Origin: Paragemmobacter straminiformis
Lineage (GTDB): Bacteria > Pseudomonadota > Alphaproteobacteria > Rhodobacterales > Rhodobacteraceae
Assembly (NCBI RefSeq): GCF_014243445.1
Contig: NZ_JACLQD010000004.1
Location: 248,001-312,000, forward strand
Reading direction: 5' to 3'
DNA: 64,000 nucleotides
In this document: positions 1-10,099 of the stretch, piece by piece
Layout: each line of letters begins with the position of its first letter
Numbering within the stretch: position 1 is the first letter of the stretch
The notes under the pieces: model-generated
The model's database searches: none
Told to the model about the DNA's origin: nothing
What the model saw: the letters and a program-made list of their open reading frames with translations, nothing else
Program-made: the position numbers and the translations under genes

Positions 1-89
1 TCTGCGGGCAAGGCGCCGAGCAGCTGGTAAAGCGCCTCGACCCCTCCGGTCGAGGCCCCGATCAGAATGCAGGGTGGCGCGACGCTCAC
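1..89 (-). CDS. cheB: CheB-type chemotaxis methylesterase, N-terminal fragment (runs off window)
   Basis: A GTG codon at 89 opens a frame reading VSVAPPCILIGASTGGVEAL and continuing LYQLLGALPA to the window edge. GASTGG is the signature around the catalytic serine of CheB methylesterase domains, which remove methyl groups from chemoreceptor glutamates. The motif begins only about ten residues after the start, so this looks like a methylesterase-only protein without the usual N-terminal receiver domain. The start lies one base after the stop of the upstream chemoreceptor gene and is preceded by a strong GGGAGGAG ribosome site inside that gene's last codons, so translation is probably coupled. 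The rest of the gene is outside the window. Family call is firm; a full-length receiver-containing CheB is unlikely because no upstream in-frame start was seen. Confidence 0.75.
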   Translation of the reverse strand, partial: MSVAPPCILIGASTGGVEALYQLLGALPA

Positions 90-90
90 C

Positions 91-3033
91 TCAGAACTCC
101 TCCCATTCCGCAGGGCGTGCGGCGCTGGCGGCAAGCTTCGGTCTGGTCTGGCGCGCTGCGCTTGCCAGCACGGGTGCAGCGGCCGGCACCGCGCGGCGCT
201 GATCGGGCGCCGTGCCGCGCAGGCGGAAATGGGCGACCCCTCCTGCAAGGGCTTCGGCCTCGCTGCGCAGCGAATGGCTGGCGGCGGTCGATTCCTCGAC
301 CATCGCGGCGTTCTGCTGCGTGACCTGATCCATATTCCCCATCCCCGAATTTATCTCTGAAAGCCCGGTCGCCTGCGCGCGGGCCGATTGCGCGATGGCA
401 CTGACACGGGTGGCGATCTGCGAAACACCCTGCACGATGGCCTTCAGCGCCTCGCCGGTTTCACCGACCAGCCCGACGCCCTTTTCCACGTGCCGGGACG
501 ATGCCGAGATCAAGTCCTTGATCTCGCGCGCGGCCTCGGACGAGCGTTGCGCAAGGGCCCTTACCTCCGAGGCGACGACCGCAAAGCCACGGCCGGCATC
601 ACCTGCGCGGGCGGCCTCGACCCCTGCGTTCAGCGCCAGCAGGTTCGTCTGGAAGGCGATGTCGTCGATCACCCCGATGATCTGGCGGATCTGGCGCGAG
701 GACTGTTCGATCTCGCCCATCGCCGCGACCGCCTCGACCACCACGCTGCCCGAGCTTTCGGCGTGTTCGCGCGCTTCCGTGACCGCGCGGTCGGCCTCGT
801 CCGCACCAAGCGCCGAGGCCTTGACGCTGGCCGTCAGCATGTCGAGCGCGGCGGCCGTTTCCTCGAGTGTCGCAGCCTGGCTTTCCGTGCGGCGTGACAG
901 GTCGTCGGCGGCTTCGGTGATCTCGGCCGCGCCGTTGCGGATATTGGCGGCCCCCGTGACAACGCCCGAAAGCGCCCGGTCAAGCTGCTGGACGGCCGTG
1001 TTGAAATTGGCGCGCAGCATTTCGTATTCGGGCTCGAACGGATCGTCGAGCGCGGTTGTCATGTCGCCTTCGGCCAGACGCGACAAGGCCGAGCCGAGCG
1101 CATCGACAACCCGTGTCTGTGCCGCGCGATGCGCCTGCTGGTTGCGTTCCGCCGCTTCGATCCGCAGCACGGCCTCGGTCACGTCGACGCAGACCACGGT
1201 AATGCGATCGATGCCCCCCTGCGGGTCTTTCATCGCGTTGAAGGTGCAATCGACCCAGACCGATCCGCCCGTCTTGGTCCGGCGGTGCTGGCGTTCGGTG
1301 ACCGTTCCGTCCCGTGCTATCCGCGCCATCAGATCGGGCAGGTTGCGCCCGTCGTCCTGCATCAGGCGGCGCAGGTCCAGCCCTTCGAATTCGGCGGTGG
1401 AATAGCCATAAAGCCGGCAGGCGTGGGCATTGGCTTTCAGCACCCGCGCATCCGCGTCAAGTTCCAGCATGACCTGGTTTGCCATGATCGCATCGAGGAT
1501 CGCGCCCGCGTTGCGTTGTTTTGCTGTATCCCCGGCGGTCAGCAACACCTCTCCCTTGCCGTCGATGTCATGCAGTTGGAACGCGATTGCGCCAAGCGCG
1601 GGGGGCAGCGGCCCGCCCGAGGCAAGCGTTTGCAGCAGGCCCGGCGGCAGCAGCGTGCCACGTGTCACGGGCTGGGCAAGTTCGGGCCAGCCTTCTGTCA
1701 GGGCGCGCGCGTGGCGGGCCAGCAGGCCGGTCATCGCGGCATTGACCCGAATGACCTCTCCTGTGGACGAGACGACCATCGACGCCATCGGGTGCCGGTC
1801 GAAGGCGGCGTCCGGGATTGGCATTCTTCCCGATGCGGTCCCGTCGGGCCGACCGGCGCGCGCCTGTGCCGCGTGGCGGGCAATCTGCCCGATCTCGTCC
1901 TTGCGGCCCTGTCCCGGCAAGGGCGCTTCCGTTCCTGTCGCAGGCATCTCGCGCAAGGCTGCGGCAAGGCGGCTGGCAGGCAGGCCCACCCAGTGCAGGA
2001 ACAGCCCTCCCGCCGCCAGAATGGCCAGCGCCAACAGGCCGAAGCCGGCGGCAAAGGGGCCGATGTGCCGGGCCAACTCGGGCCAGATGCCCGCCTGCGG
2101 GATCGACGTGCTGATCGCCCATTTCGATCCGGCCAGATCGAGGGGCGCATAGGCGATGGCCACTCTGCGGCCCGCTTCATCGGTCTGATCGGCCATGACG
2201 CCGGTTTCCCCGTCGAGTGCCGCGGCAAGTGCCGCACTGCGGGCCACATCCGAACCGAGCGCGAGCGGCACTTCGGCCTGACCGTGCTGCGACATGCGCA
2301 GCAGGTTGTCGGATCCGATGACGGTCACTTCCAGCCCGTCGGTCCGGTTTTCCGGCAGCGTCAGGTTCGGCACCTGAACCGCATAGACGCCGATGGTCTG
2401 GCCCGTGTCATCGTGGATCGGGGCGGCGATGAAGGCGGCCAATGCGCCGTCCGACGGGGCATAGGGAAGATAGTCCGCGAAAACCGCATCCGGTCCCTTC
2501 GCCTCGATCGCCGCCGAAAAGGCGCGTGACAGGCCTGTCGCGGAAAGCTCGCCCAAAAGCACATTGCCCAGCAGGTCGCGCTCTTTGGCAAGGGTGAACA
2601 GCACGTCGCCATTCCGGTTGATGACGAAGACATCGTAATAGCCATGCTCGGACTGGGCGGACGCGAAGTAATTCCGCATTCCGTCATAGGCCAGCCGATA
2701 GCGTGACCCGTCGGTCTGGTCCGATGTCAGGCTGCCGCGCAGCGCCTCGCGTCCGTCGGGTCCGGCCTGCACCAGAAGGTCTGATAATTGAGTGACCGCC
2801 CCGGCAGGGGCGCCGCTGTCGGCGCGCGCGACGACATCCTGCATGAACTCCTGAAAAGTGCCGTCGATATGCGCGACGATATTGGCCTGTTCGGCGGCAA
2901 GGCTTTGCTGCGCTGACTCCTCGATGCTGCGCGACAGGATCGCGATGTGGATCAGGCTCGTCGCGGCGGCGACGGCCAGCAGGGCGCCGACCACGGCGGC
3001 GGGAAGCAAGGTGCGAAGGCTATGGAAGGTCAT
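91..3033 (-). CDS. Methyl-accepting chemotaxis protein with periplasmic sensor, PAS region and C-terminal EWEEF tether
   Basis: Transmembrane chemoreceptor of about 980 residues. An N-terminal membrane segment (about 10-32) is followed by a periplasmic Cache-like sensor (about 40-320) and a second membrane segment (about 325-350). Then come one degenerate and one clear PAS-like region (about 410-500 and 507-625), a HAMP-like stretch (about 640-690) and the cytoplasmic signalling coiled coil (about 695-935). The coiled coil carries the conserved hairpin tip, read as [18 protein letters not shown]. The protein ends in EWEEF, an xWxxF pentapeptide like the NWETF tail that tethers CheR/CheB to enterobacterial receptors. 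A TTG at 3048 would add five residues (MRCIP); the ATG at 3033 is preferred although neither has a strong ribosome site. It follows the second receptor gene by a short gap and precedes the cheB fragment by one base. Confidence 0.9.
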   Translation of the reverse strand: MTFHSLRTLLPAAVVGALLAVAAATSLIHIAILSRSIEESAQQSLAAEQANIVAHIDGTFQEFMQDVVARADSGAPAGAVTQLSDLLVQAGPDGREALRGSLTSDQTDGSRYRLAYDGMRNYFASAQSEHGYYDVFVINRNGDVLFTLAKERDLLGNVLLGELSATGLSRAFSAAIEAKGPDAVFADYLPYAPSDGALAAFIAAPIHDDTGQTIGVYAVQVPNLTLPENRTDGLEVTVIGSDNLLRMSQHGQAEVPLALGSDVARSAALAAALDGETGVMADQTDEAGRRVAIAYAPLDLAGSKWAISTSIPQAGIWPELARHIGPFAAGFGLLALAILAAGGLFLHWVGLPASRLAAALREMPATGTEAPLPGQGRKDEIGQIARHAAQARAGRPDGTASGRMPIPDAAFDRHPMASMVVSSTGEVIRVNAAMTGLLARHARALTEGWPELAQPVTRGTLLPPGLLQTLASGGPLPPALGAIAFQLHDIDGKGEVLLTAGDTAKQRNAGAILDAIMANQVMLELDADARVLKANAHACRLYGYSTAEFEGLDLRRLMQDDGRNLPDLMARIARDGTVTERQHRRTKTGGSVWVDCTFNAMKDPQGGIDRITVVCVDVTEAVLRIEAAERNQQAHRAAQTRVVDALGSALSRLAEGDMTTALDDPFEPEYEMLRANFNTAVQQLDRALSGVVTGAANIRNGAAEITEAADDLSRRTESQAATLEETAAALDMLTASVKASALGADEADRAVTEAREHAESSGSVVVEAVAAMGEIEQSSRQIRQIIGVIDDIAFQTNLLALNAGVEAARAGDAGRGFAVVASEVRALAQRSSEAAREIKDLISASSRHVEKGVGLVGETGEALKAIVQGVSQIATRVSAIAQSARAQATGLSEINSGMGNMDQVTQQNAAMVEESTAASHSLRSEAEALAGGVAHFRLRGTAPDQRRAVPAAAPVLASAARQTRPKLAASAARPAEWEEF

Positions 3034-3063
3034 GGGGATGCATCGCAAGTTCGGGCGCAGCAG

Positions 3064-5436
3064 TCAGGCTGCGCGGTGGCGGGTATCAGCAAGGGGCAGG
3101 GCCGGCGGCACCTCCCCGATCGTCAGGGTGTCGAGCTTTTCGCGCAGCCGTCCCAACTGGCCGATCAGGCCCTCGCTCGAATGGGTGACGTCGACAGCGG
3201 TGGCCGCGGTGCTCTGCGTGCTTTGGTCGAGAAGCGACATCGCGCTGTCGATCTCGGTCAGGCCGGTCGACTGGCTTTGCGTGGCCTGCACCACCTCGGC
3301 GATGGTGCGGTTGAGGGTGGCGATGGCCTCGCCGATTTCGGTCAGTGCCGCGTCGACTTCGGCCACGGTGGTCACCCCGCGCTCGACCTCGGTCGCGCTG
3401 CCGGTGATCAGGGCCGAGATTTCGGCGGCAGCATCTGTCGTGCGTTGGGCCAGCGCGCGCACTTCCGACGCGACGACCGCAAAGCCGCGACCTGAATCGC
3501 CCGCCCGCGCCGCTTCGACGCCCGCATTCAGCGCAAGAAGGTTGGTCTGGAAGGCGATGCCCTGGATCAGCTCGAGGATCCGCGTGATTTCGGCCGAGGC
3601 GCGGGCGATGGCCCCCATCGTCTCTTGCGCCCGCCCTGCGGCGCCGCGTCCTTGCCGTGCCTTGGCGTCCGCATCCGCGGCGATCTCGTTGGCCTCGGCG
3701 GTCTGGCGGGCGGTCGATCTGACCAGCCCGGTGATCTCGGACAGGGCCGCTGCCGTCTGCTCGAGAGTGGCCGCGTTGCTTTCGGTGCGGCGCGACAGGC
3801 TGTCGGCGGCCCCTGTGATCGTCCCCGCCTCTGCGCGGATCGACTCGGCCGTGACGAGGATGTCGGCCATCAACCCGCCAAGAACCGTCGTCGCAGCGTT
3901 GAAATCAAGCCGAAGCCGGTCATAGGCGCCGGGAAACGGCTCGGCGATCCGTGTCGTCAGGTCCCCTGCCGACAGGCGGCGCAACCCCTCTCCAAGGGCC
4001 GAAACGATGCGTGTCTGCACGGCAAGGCGCTCTTGCTGTTCGGCTTCGGCAAGGCTGCGCTGCCGGTCGCGTTCCGCCGTTTCTGCGGCCAGACGCGCGG
4101 CCGTTTCGCGGCCCTGCCGTTCCTTCTCCTCGGCGGTCTGGCGCGCGCGTGCAAGGGTCTCGCGCTCTTCGGCGCGCCTGCGTTCGGCCAGGGCTTCGCG
4201 GCTTGCGCGTTCTTCGGTTTCCAGTCGCTGCTTGTCGCGCAGCGTATCGCGAAAGACGGTCAGTGCTGCGGTCAACTGGCCAAGCTCGCCCCGTCCGGCC
4301 TTCAACCCGTCGACCGCTGTCAGCACACCCTGCGACAAAAGCGCGGTCGCCCGTGTCGCGCGGCGGATCGGGGCGATCAGGACAACCCATGCCAGCAACG
4401 GGCAAGCCGCCAGAAACAACGCCGCCGCGACCGACCATGACACCAGACGCGCCTGCGAGCTTTCGGCCAGCTCCAGCATCGCAGCGGTCGCCGACTCGAC
4501 GCGGGACAGCACCGTTTCGGTCGAAGAACTCAGATGCGAGGCAAGTTCGCTGACCGATTGCACCGCCGCTGCGGCGCTTTTTTCGGCAGCCGACTGCGCC
4601 TGAAGCAACGCGATCTGCATCGCCACGATGCCCGTCGCCGGGTCGGCGGTCGCGACCAGTTGCGCCACGGGGGCGGCAAGCTCGGCTTCGGCCTGCTTGG
4701 CACGCAAGTCAAGCAGCGCGGCATGGGCCGAAATGGCGTTCTTCGTCATGCGGATCGCGTTGACATCGTCTGACAGGGCAACCCCGATCGCGGCTGCAAA
4801 AACGGTTCGCGCCTGGGCGTCCAGCGCGGTCAAGCGGCGGATCGGATCGATGCTCTTTCGCAGGATGCCTTCGATCACGGTCTTGCCCGCCTCGCCCGTC
4901 GCGGGGTCTTTGATGAAGCGGCCCGCATCACCGACCAAGGCGAGTTGCGCGCCTTCGGTCTGGCGATAGGTGAATTCCGCGATCGTGGTCGTCGCGTCCT
5001 GCATCGACCGCAAAACCCTGTCGATGTCCTGCTTTCGCACGAACCCGCGATGCCGTGCCGCAACAAGGTCTTTCAGCCGGTGGTCGATCTCGGCGACAAG
5101 CGCCACAACCGCCGTATCGCCCGAGGAGCCGATCCTTTCGGCGATCTCGGCCAGATGCTGGCGCGTCTCCTCCTCGGCGCGCTGCATCGTCGCCGCGTCA
5201 TCGGCGGCCAGAAGCACGGCGAAGCCCTGATTGACGTCGGCAAGGTCCGACAGAAGGGTGTTGCTGCGCGCCAGAACCGGCAGCCGTTCGGTGGCAAGAG
5301 CGCGCATCTTGTCGGCGCTGCGATCCGCGGCGTCTAGACCGACATAGACCGTCGCCTCCATCGCCCCCGCAATCAGTAGGACCAAGCCCAGAACTTTGAA
5401 CGTCAGGCTTCCAAGGTGTTGGCCTATGCCCGTCAT
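3064..5436 (-). CDS. Methyl-accepting chemotaxis protein
   Basis: A 790-residue chemoreceptor. Membrane helices lie at about 12-33 and 331-355 and enclose a long, mostly helical periplasmic region (about 34-330). A HAMP-like segment, a charged coiled coil (about 400-470, rich in Glu/Arg/Ala), a second HAMP-like repeat (about 475-525) and the signalling domain (about 530-770) follow, with the tip [18 protein letters not shown]. The C-terminus (DTRHRAA) has no pentapeptide tether, unlike the next gene. It is the first gene of a three-gene minus-strand set (this, the second receptor, cheB-like). A GGGGTGA ribosome site sits just upstream of the ATG. The 114-bp gap to the preceding transpeptidase gene probably holds the promoter. 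The ligand cannot be predicted. Confidence 0.92.
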   Translation of the reverse strand: MTGIGQHLGSLTFKVLGLVLLIAGAMEATVYVGLDAADRSADKMRALATERLPVLARSNTLLSDLADVNQGFAVLLAADDAATMQRAEEETRQHLAEIAERIGSSGDTAVVALVAEIDHRLKDLVAARHRGFVRKQDIDRVLRSMQDATTTIAEFTYRQTEGAQLALVGDAGRFIKDPATGEAGKTVIEGILRKSIDPIRRLTALDAQARTVFAAAIGVALSDDVNAIRMTKNAISAHAALLDLRAKQAEAELAAPVAQLVATADPATGIVAMQIALLQAQSAAEKSAAAAVQSVSELASHLSSSTETVLSRVESATAAMLELAESSQARLVSWSVAAALFLAACPLLAWVVLIAPIRRATRATALLSQGVLTAVDGLKAGRGELGQLTAALTVFRDTLRDKQRLETEERASREALAERRRAEERETLARARQTAEEKERQGRETAARLAAETAERDRQRSLAEAEQQERLAVQTRIVSALGEGLRRLSAGDLTTRIAEPFPGAYDRLRLDFNAATTVLGGLMADILVTAESIRAEAGTITGAADSLSRRTESNAATLEQTAAALSEITGLVRSTARQTAEANEIAADADAKARQGRGAAGRAQETMGAIARASAEITRILELIQGIAFQTNLLALNAGVEAARAGDSGRGFAVVASEVRALAQRTTDAAAEISALITGSATEVERGVTTVAEVDAALTEIGEAIATLNRTIAEVVQATQSQSTGLTEIDSAMSLLDQSTQSTAATAVDVTHSSEGLIGQLGRLREKLDTLTIGEVPPALPLADTRHRAA

Positions 5437-5550
5437 GCGTCACCCCCGTTTGCTATCGGGGAAGTGGTCGCATGACGGGTGCTAACGATCTGCTAATTCA
5501 CGCGGTTTCGTTAAAATGCGCGCGATTTCTGCACGCCTGTCCGCGCCGCC

Positions 5551-6342
5551 TCAGGGGGCGACCAGCGCCGGAGGAACGCCGCTCAGCGCGGGCGCAAAGG
5601 CCGGCATGGCCGCCGGAACCGGCGTGGGCGTCGGCTTGGGCTTTTTCGGCGCGGGCGGTGGCAGGGTCAGCTTGGTCGGGAATGACCCGTCGCGGTTCAG
5701 CACGACCACCTTGGTTCCGTCGGGCACGCGTTTGTACAGGTCGATCACGTCCTGATTGATCATGCGGATGCAGCCGGACGAGGCGTTCTTGCCGATGGAA
5801 AACCATTCGGGCGTGCCGTGGATGCGGTAGCCGTAATCGACGCCATTGGTCGTCAGATACAGCGCCCGCGCCCCGAGCGGGTTTTCAAGCCCGCCGGGTT
5901 GGCCGTCTTTCCATTTCGCAAGCTCGGGCTTGCGGTCGATCATCTCGGGCGGCGGCGTCCAGTCGGGCCATTCCTTCCGCGCGGTGATCTGCGCCTCGCC
6001 CGACCATTCGAAACCCGACTTGCCCACCGCAATGCCGTAGCGCAGCGCCTCGTTCTTGCCGGTGATAAGATAAAGGTGCCGCGCAGAGGGGTTGATGATG
6101 ATCGTGCCAACCGCCTGATCGGTCGGGTAATAGACGGTCTGGCGCTGGAACTCGTCGGGGACCTTTTCTTCGGGAACCGCCGGAAGTTTGAAGGTGCCGT
6201 CCATCGACGAGACATAGACCCCCTGCGCCAGCTTGGGTTCGGGGGGCTTGGCCAGACCCGCGTCGATCATCGCCTGATCGGGCATGCAGGCCGACAACAT
6301 CAGGCACAGGGCGGCTGCAACGGAGCCAAGGGTAAGGCGCAT
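5551..6342 (-). CDS. L,D-transpeptidase (YkuD domain) lipoprotein
   Basis: A 263-residue protein starting MRLTLGSVAAALCLMLSAC, a lipoprotein signal with the lipidated Cys at residue 19. The YkuD catalytic motif is visible as HGTPEWFSIGKNASSGCIR (His175, Ser189, Cys191, Arg193). Proteins of this fold form 3-3 peptidoglycan cross-links or attach proteins to peptidoglycan in the periplasm. The last 40 residues are rich in Pro and Ala and are probably a disordered linker. The ATG at 6342 is chosen over an upstream extension because it creates the lipobox and has an AGGAAAG ribosome site. It seems to be a single gene. Confidence 0.9.
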   Translation of the reverse strand: MRLTLGSVAAALCLMLSACMPDQAMIDAGLAKPPEPKLAQGVYVSSMDGTFKLPAVPEEKVPDEFQRQTVYYPTDQAVGTIIINPSARHLYLITGKNEALRYGIAVGKSGFEWSGEAQITARKEWPDWTPPPEMIDRKPELAKWKDGQPGGLENPLGARALYLTTNGVDYGYRIHGTPEWFSIGKNASSGCIRMINQDVIDLYKRVPDGTKVVVLNRDGSFPTKLTLPPPAPKKPKPTPTPVPAAMPAFAPALSGVPPALVAP

Positions 6343-6563
6343 GGGTAAGCTCTTTCCTGCCGTGCGTTTCTGGGTGCCGCCCCGCATCGGGGGACAGCAC
6401 CGATTGCGCAAAGCCTAACCTCCGCTTCTTGCGAGGTCAAAGCCCCAAAGGCCGGTTTCTACCTCTTCCGCATATGGTTTTGCCGCGCCGAACCGGGCGC
6501 AGGCAAAGCGGCGGCGCCGCAGGCCGTCCCGCCCGCGCGGCTTGGCACTGCTCTCCGGTCGCG

Positions 6564-7760
6564 TCAGGTCACCTTGGCGCGCGTCTTGTATTCGGGCCGG
6601 TCCCAGGAGCGGCTTGCCATGATCTCGGACAAGGCCGCGACGGCCGCCTTCACATCGGCCTCGCCGATATAAAGCGGGGTAAAGCCGAAGCGCAGGATAT
6701 CGGGCGCGCGGAAATCGCCGATCACGCCGCGCGCGATCAGCGCCTGCATGATGGCGTAGCCTTCGGGATGGCGGAAACTGACCTGCGAGCCGCGCATGTC
6801 ATGGGCGCGCGGCGTGGCAAGGGTCAACTCGGGGCAGGCGGCCTCGATCCCGTCGATGAACAGGTCGCCCAAGTGCAGCGAACGGGCCCGCAGGTCCTCC
6901 ATCGCCACATGGTCCCAGACATCGAGCGCCGCTTCCAGTGCCGCGAGTTGCAGCACGGGCGGCGTGCCCACCCGCATCCGTTCCGACCCGCGACCGGGCC
7001 GATAGCCAAGGTCGAAGGCAAAGGGCGATTCGTGTCCCAGCCAACCCGAAAGGGCGGGGCGCGCCACCTCGGCATGGCGCGGGGCGACATAGATGAAGGC
7101 CGGACCACCGGGGCCGGAGTTGAGGTATTTATAGGTGCAGCCCACCGCGAAATCGGCCCCCACCTCGGCCAGATGCACAGGCAGCGCGCCCGCCGAATGG
7201 GCAAGGTCCCAGATCGTCAGCGCGCCCATCTCATGTGCCCGCGCGGTGATCGCGGCCATGTCGTGCTTGCGGCCCGTGCGGTAGTCGACCTCGGTGATAA
7301 GCGTGACCGCCACCGTCTCGTCGATGGCGTCGAACACATCCTCGGGGGCGACCGTCTTCAACGCATATCCCTGCCCCAGCGTCCGCACGAGCCCGTCGGC
7401 CATGTAAAGGTCCGACGGGAAGTTCCCCGTATCCGACAGGATCACCCGGCGCGTCGGGTTCATCTCGAGCGCCGAGGCAAGCGCCTGATAGACCTTGATC
7501 GACAGCGTGTCGCCCATCACCACCGTTCCGGCCTCGGCCCCGATCAGTCTGGCGATGCGGTCGCCCACGCGGGCGGGCTGGTCCATCCATCCGGCCTTGT
7601 TCCAGCCGGTGATCAGCAGCTTGCCCCATTCCGCAGTCACCGTCTGCGCCACGCGAGCGGCGGCGGCGCGGGGCAGGGGGCCAAGCGAGTTGCCGTCCAG
7701 ATAGACCACCCCTTCGGGCAGGTCGAACATGGCACGTGTGGCGGCGAAGTCGGTTGTCAT
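6564..7760 (-). CDS. kynU: Kynureninase
   Basis: A 398-residue PLP enzyme of the length usual for kynureninase, which cleaves L-kynurenine to anthranilate and alanine in tryptophan catabolism. It opens with DLPEGVVYLDGNSLGPLP, the characteristic N-terminal block. WDLAHSAGALPV follows (Asp185 stacking on PLP), then FAVGCTYKYLNSGPGGPAF with the Schiff-base lysine at 211. The ATG at 7760 is preceded by GAGGGAG. No tryptophan dioxygenase or kynurenine formamidase gene is next to it, so the rest of the pathway must lie elsewhere or be absent. Confidence 0.95.
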   Translation of the reverse strand: MTTDFAATRAMFDLPEGVVYLDGNSLGPLPRAAAARVAQTVTAEWGKLLITGWNKAGWMDQPARVGDRIARLIGAEAGTVVMGDTLSIKVYQALASALEMNPTRRVILSDTGNFPSDLYMADGLVRTLGQGYALKTVAPEDVFDAIDETVAVTLITEVDYRTGRKHDMAAITARAHEMGALTIWDLAHSAGALPVHLAEVGADFAVGCTYKYLNSGPGGPAFIYVAPRHAEVARPALSGWLGHESPFAFDLGYRPGRGSERMRVGTPPVLQLAALEAALDVWDHVAMEDLRARSLHLGDLFIDGIEAACPELTLATPRAHDMRGSQVSFRHPEGYAIMQALIARGVIGDFRAPDILRFGFTPLYIGEADVKAAVAALSEIMASRSWDRPEYKTRAKVT

Positions 7761-7961
7761 CTCGGGCTCCCTCAAGCGTTGCGCGCAGGGTGCCCGTTCG
7801 TCCGCGCCGACACAACCGCCCGCGCGGCGCGCTTCACGACGAAAATGAACGTCGAAGCGTCGGAATTTTGCTGGAACGGTCTTGCCAATCCGGTCTGCGG
7901 CATAAAAAAGGGGGGCCGCGGGAAAAGCCCCGCGATGCGAAGCGCAAGGGAGGGATGCCGA

Positions 7962-8408
7962 TTGCCATTGACGCTCGATCTGCCGCCCCTGTGGCTTTGC
8001 CTGTTTCTGGGCGTGGTCTGGCTGATGGGGCAGGCGCTTGCCCTGCCGCTCTTCGGTGTGACCGGCACGGCGCTGGCGGGGGGGATTCTGGCCCTTGCCC
8101 TCGGCCTGATGCTGCTCGCCCTGCGCGAGATGATGCGCGCGCGCACCACTTTCATTCCGCACCGCGCGCCTGCGCATCTGGTCCAGAGCGGCGTGTTCCG
8201 CCTGTCGCGCAATCCGATCTATCTGGGCGACGCGCTCGTCCTTTTGGCCGCGATCCTCTGGCTCGACGTGCCCTTGGCGCTGCCGCTGCTGCCCTTGTTC
8301 ATGCTGGTGATCCGCGAGCGCTTCATCCGCGACGAGGAAGCCCGCTTGCGCGCCGCCTTCGGGGCCGAGTTCGACGAATGGGCAACGCGCGTCCGCAGAT
8401 GGTTGTGA
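7962..8408 (+). CDS. ICMT/PEMT-like membrane methyltransferase family protein
   Basis: A small integral membrane protein of about 148 residues with three to four hydrophobic segments. It has the C-terminal signature of the isoprenylcysteine/phospholipid methyltransferase superfamily: SGVFRLSRNPIYLGDALVL, then an RERFIRDEEARLRAAFG block that binds S-adenosylmethionine in family members. The TTG at 7962 has an AAGGGAGGGA ribosome site seven bases upstream and gives the expected N-terminus (PLTLDLPPLWL). An ATG at 7935 would extend it by nine residues. The substrate is unknown. It is divergent from kynU and ends 106 bases before pntA. Confidence 0.82.
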   Translation: MPLTLDLPPLWLCLFLGVVWLMGQALALPLFGVTGTALAGGILALALGLMLLALREMMRARTTFIPHRAPAHLVQSGVFRLSRNPIYLGDALVLLAAILWLDVPLALPLLPLFMLVIRERFIRDEEARLRAAFGAEFDEWATRVRRWL

Positions 8409-8514
8409 CGGAATGGTGAAAAGATTTGAAATATTGTTGCGCGGTGTTAAGTCGCGCTAGGCAAAGACGGGACCGGTCGAGAGCTTCGGTCCATATTCAG
8501 TCGGGGGAGACAGC

Positions 8515-10086
8515 GTGAAGATCGGGGCACCGAAAGAGATATTCGAGGGCGAGAACCGCGTCGCCATGACACCGGATTCGGCACTGGCCTTGGCCAAGCT
8601 GGGCCATAGCTGCGTGATCGAATCCGGCGCGGGCGCGAAAGCGGGCTTTTCCGACGCCGCCTATCAGGCCGCAGGGGTCGAGGTGGTCAAGACCGCCAAG
8701 GCGCTGTTCGACGCCGCCGATGTGGTCGTCAAGGTCCGTGGCCCCGAGGAAAAGGAAGCCAAGCTTCTGAAAAAGGGCCAGACCCTGATTTCCTTCTTCT
8801 GGCCGGCCCAGAACGAGGCCCTGCTCAAGCAGGTGGCCGAACAGGGTGCCACCGTCGTCGCGATGGACATGGTGCCGCGCATCTCGCGCGCGCAGAAGAT
8901 GGACGCGCTGTCGTCGATGGCGAACATCGCGGGCTACCGCGCCGTGATCGAGGCGGGCAACAACTTCGGCCGTTTCTTCACCGGTCAGGTCACCGCAGCG
9001 GGCAAGGTGCCTCCGGCCAAGGTGCTGATCGTCGGCGCAGGGGTCGCGGGTCTTGCCGCCATCGGCACCAGCGTCTCGCTCGGCGCCATCGTCCATGCCT
9101 TCGACGTGCGTCCCGAAGTGGCCGAACAGATCGAATCGATGGGCGCGAATTTCGTCTTTCTCGAATTCGAACCCGCGCAGGACGGCGCCGCCACGGGGGG
9201 CTATGCCGCCCCGTCCTCGCCCGAATTCCGCGAGAAGCAACTCGCCAAGTTCCGCGAGCTTGCGCCCGAAGTCGACATCGTCATCACCACCGCCCTGATC
9301 CCCGGACGCCCCGCGCCCAAGCTCTGGACGGAAGACATGGTCAAGATGATGAAACCGGGTTCGGTCATCGTCGACCTCGCCGCCGAGCGTGGCGGCAACT
9401 GCGACCTGACCGTGCCTGACCAGAAGATCGTGACCGACAACGGCGTGACCATCGTCGGCTATACCGACTTCCCCAGCCGGATGGCGGCGCAGGCCTCGAC
9501 CCTTTATTCCACCAACATCCGCCACATGCTGACGGACCTGACGCCCAAGAAAGACGGCGTGATCTTCCACAACATGGAGGATGACGTCATCCGCGGCGCG
9601 ACGGTCAGCCATGACGGTGCCGTCACCTTCCCGCCGCCGCCGCCCAAGATCGCGGCCATCGCGGCCGCGAAGCCCAAGGAAAAGCCCAAAGAGCTGACGC
9701 CCGAGGAAAAGCGGGCCAAGGAAACCGCAGCCTTCAAGGCGCAGACCCGCAATCAGGTGGCCATGCTGGTCGTGGGCGGGGCGCTCATCCTGCTCGCCGG
9801 GCTTTACGCGCCCGCAAGCTTCATGTCGCACTTCATCGTTTTCGTGCTGTCGGTCTATGTCGGCGTGCAGGTGATCTGGAACGTGTCGCACTCGCTCCAC
9901 ACGCCGCTGATGGCGGTCACGAACGCGATTTCGTCGATCATTATCCTTGGCGCGCTGATGCAGATCGGATCGGGCCACTGGCTCGTCGTGATCCTTGGCG
10001 CCCTGTCGGTCTTTATGGCCGGCATCAACATTTTCGGTGGCTTCATGGTGACGCGTCGCATGCTCGCCATGTTCCAGAAGTCCTAA
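8515..10086 (+). CDS. pntA: NAD(P) transhydrogenase subunit alpha
   Basis: A 523-residue alpha subunit of the proton-translocating transhydrogenase, which drives NADP+ reduction by NADH with the proton gradient. The soluble NAD-binding domain I spans about 1-380, starting [20 protein letters not shown] and including the dinucleotide fold [13 protein letters not shown] Lys/Glu/Pro-rich linker (about 380-415) leads to four predicted membrane helices (about 418-515). This is the undivided E. coli-type alpha chain, not the split pntAA/pntAB form. The GTG start has a GGGGGAGA ribosome site. pntB starts 13 bases after its stop. Confidence 0.96.
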   Translation: MKIGAPKEIFEGENRVAMTPDSALALAKLGHSCVIESGAGAKAGFSDAAYQAAGVEVVKTAKALFDAADVVVKVRGPEEKEAKLLKKGQTLISFFWPAQNEALLKQVAEQGATVVAMDMVPRISRAQKMDALSSMANIAGYRAVIEAGNNFGRFFTGQVTAAGKVPPAKVLIVGAGVAGLAAIGTSVSLGAIVHAFDVRPEVAEQIESMGANFVFLEFEPAQDGAATGGYAAPSSPEFREKQLAKFRELAPEVDIVITTALIPGRPAPKLWTEDMVKMMKPGSVIVDLAAERGGNCDLTVPDQKIVTDNGVTIVGYTDFPSRMAAQASTLYSTNIRHMLTDLTPKKDGVIFHNMEDDVIRGATVSHDGAVTFPPPPPKIAAIAAAKPKEKPKELTPEEKRAKETAAFKAQTRNQVAMLVVGGALILLAGLYAPASFMSHFIVFVLSVYVGVQVIWNVSHSLHTPLMAVTNAISSIIILGALMQIGSGHWLVVILGALSVFMAGINIFGGFMVTRRMLAMFQKS

Positions 10087-10099
10087 GGGGAAGCGCGCG

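Noticed and set aside
7736-8419. Alternative frame starting at ATG 7955 or earlier over the ICMT-like gene
   Set aside because: Its translation is Arg/Ala/Pro-rich without motifs, while the neighbouring frame carries the SRNPIYLGD methyltransferase signature and membrane helices.
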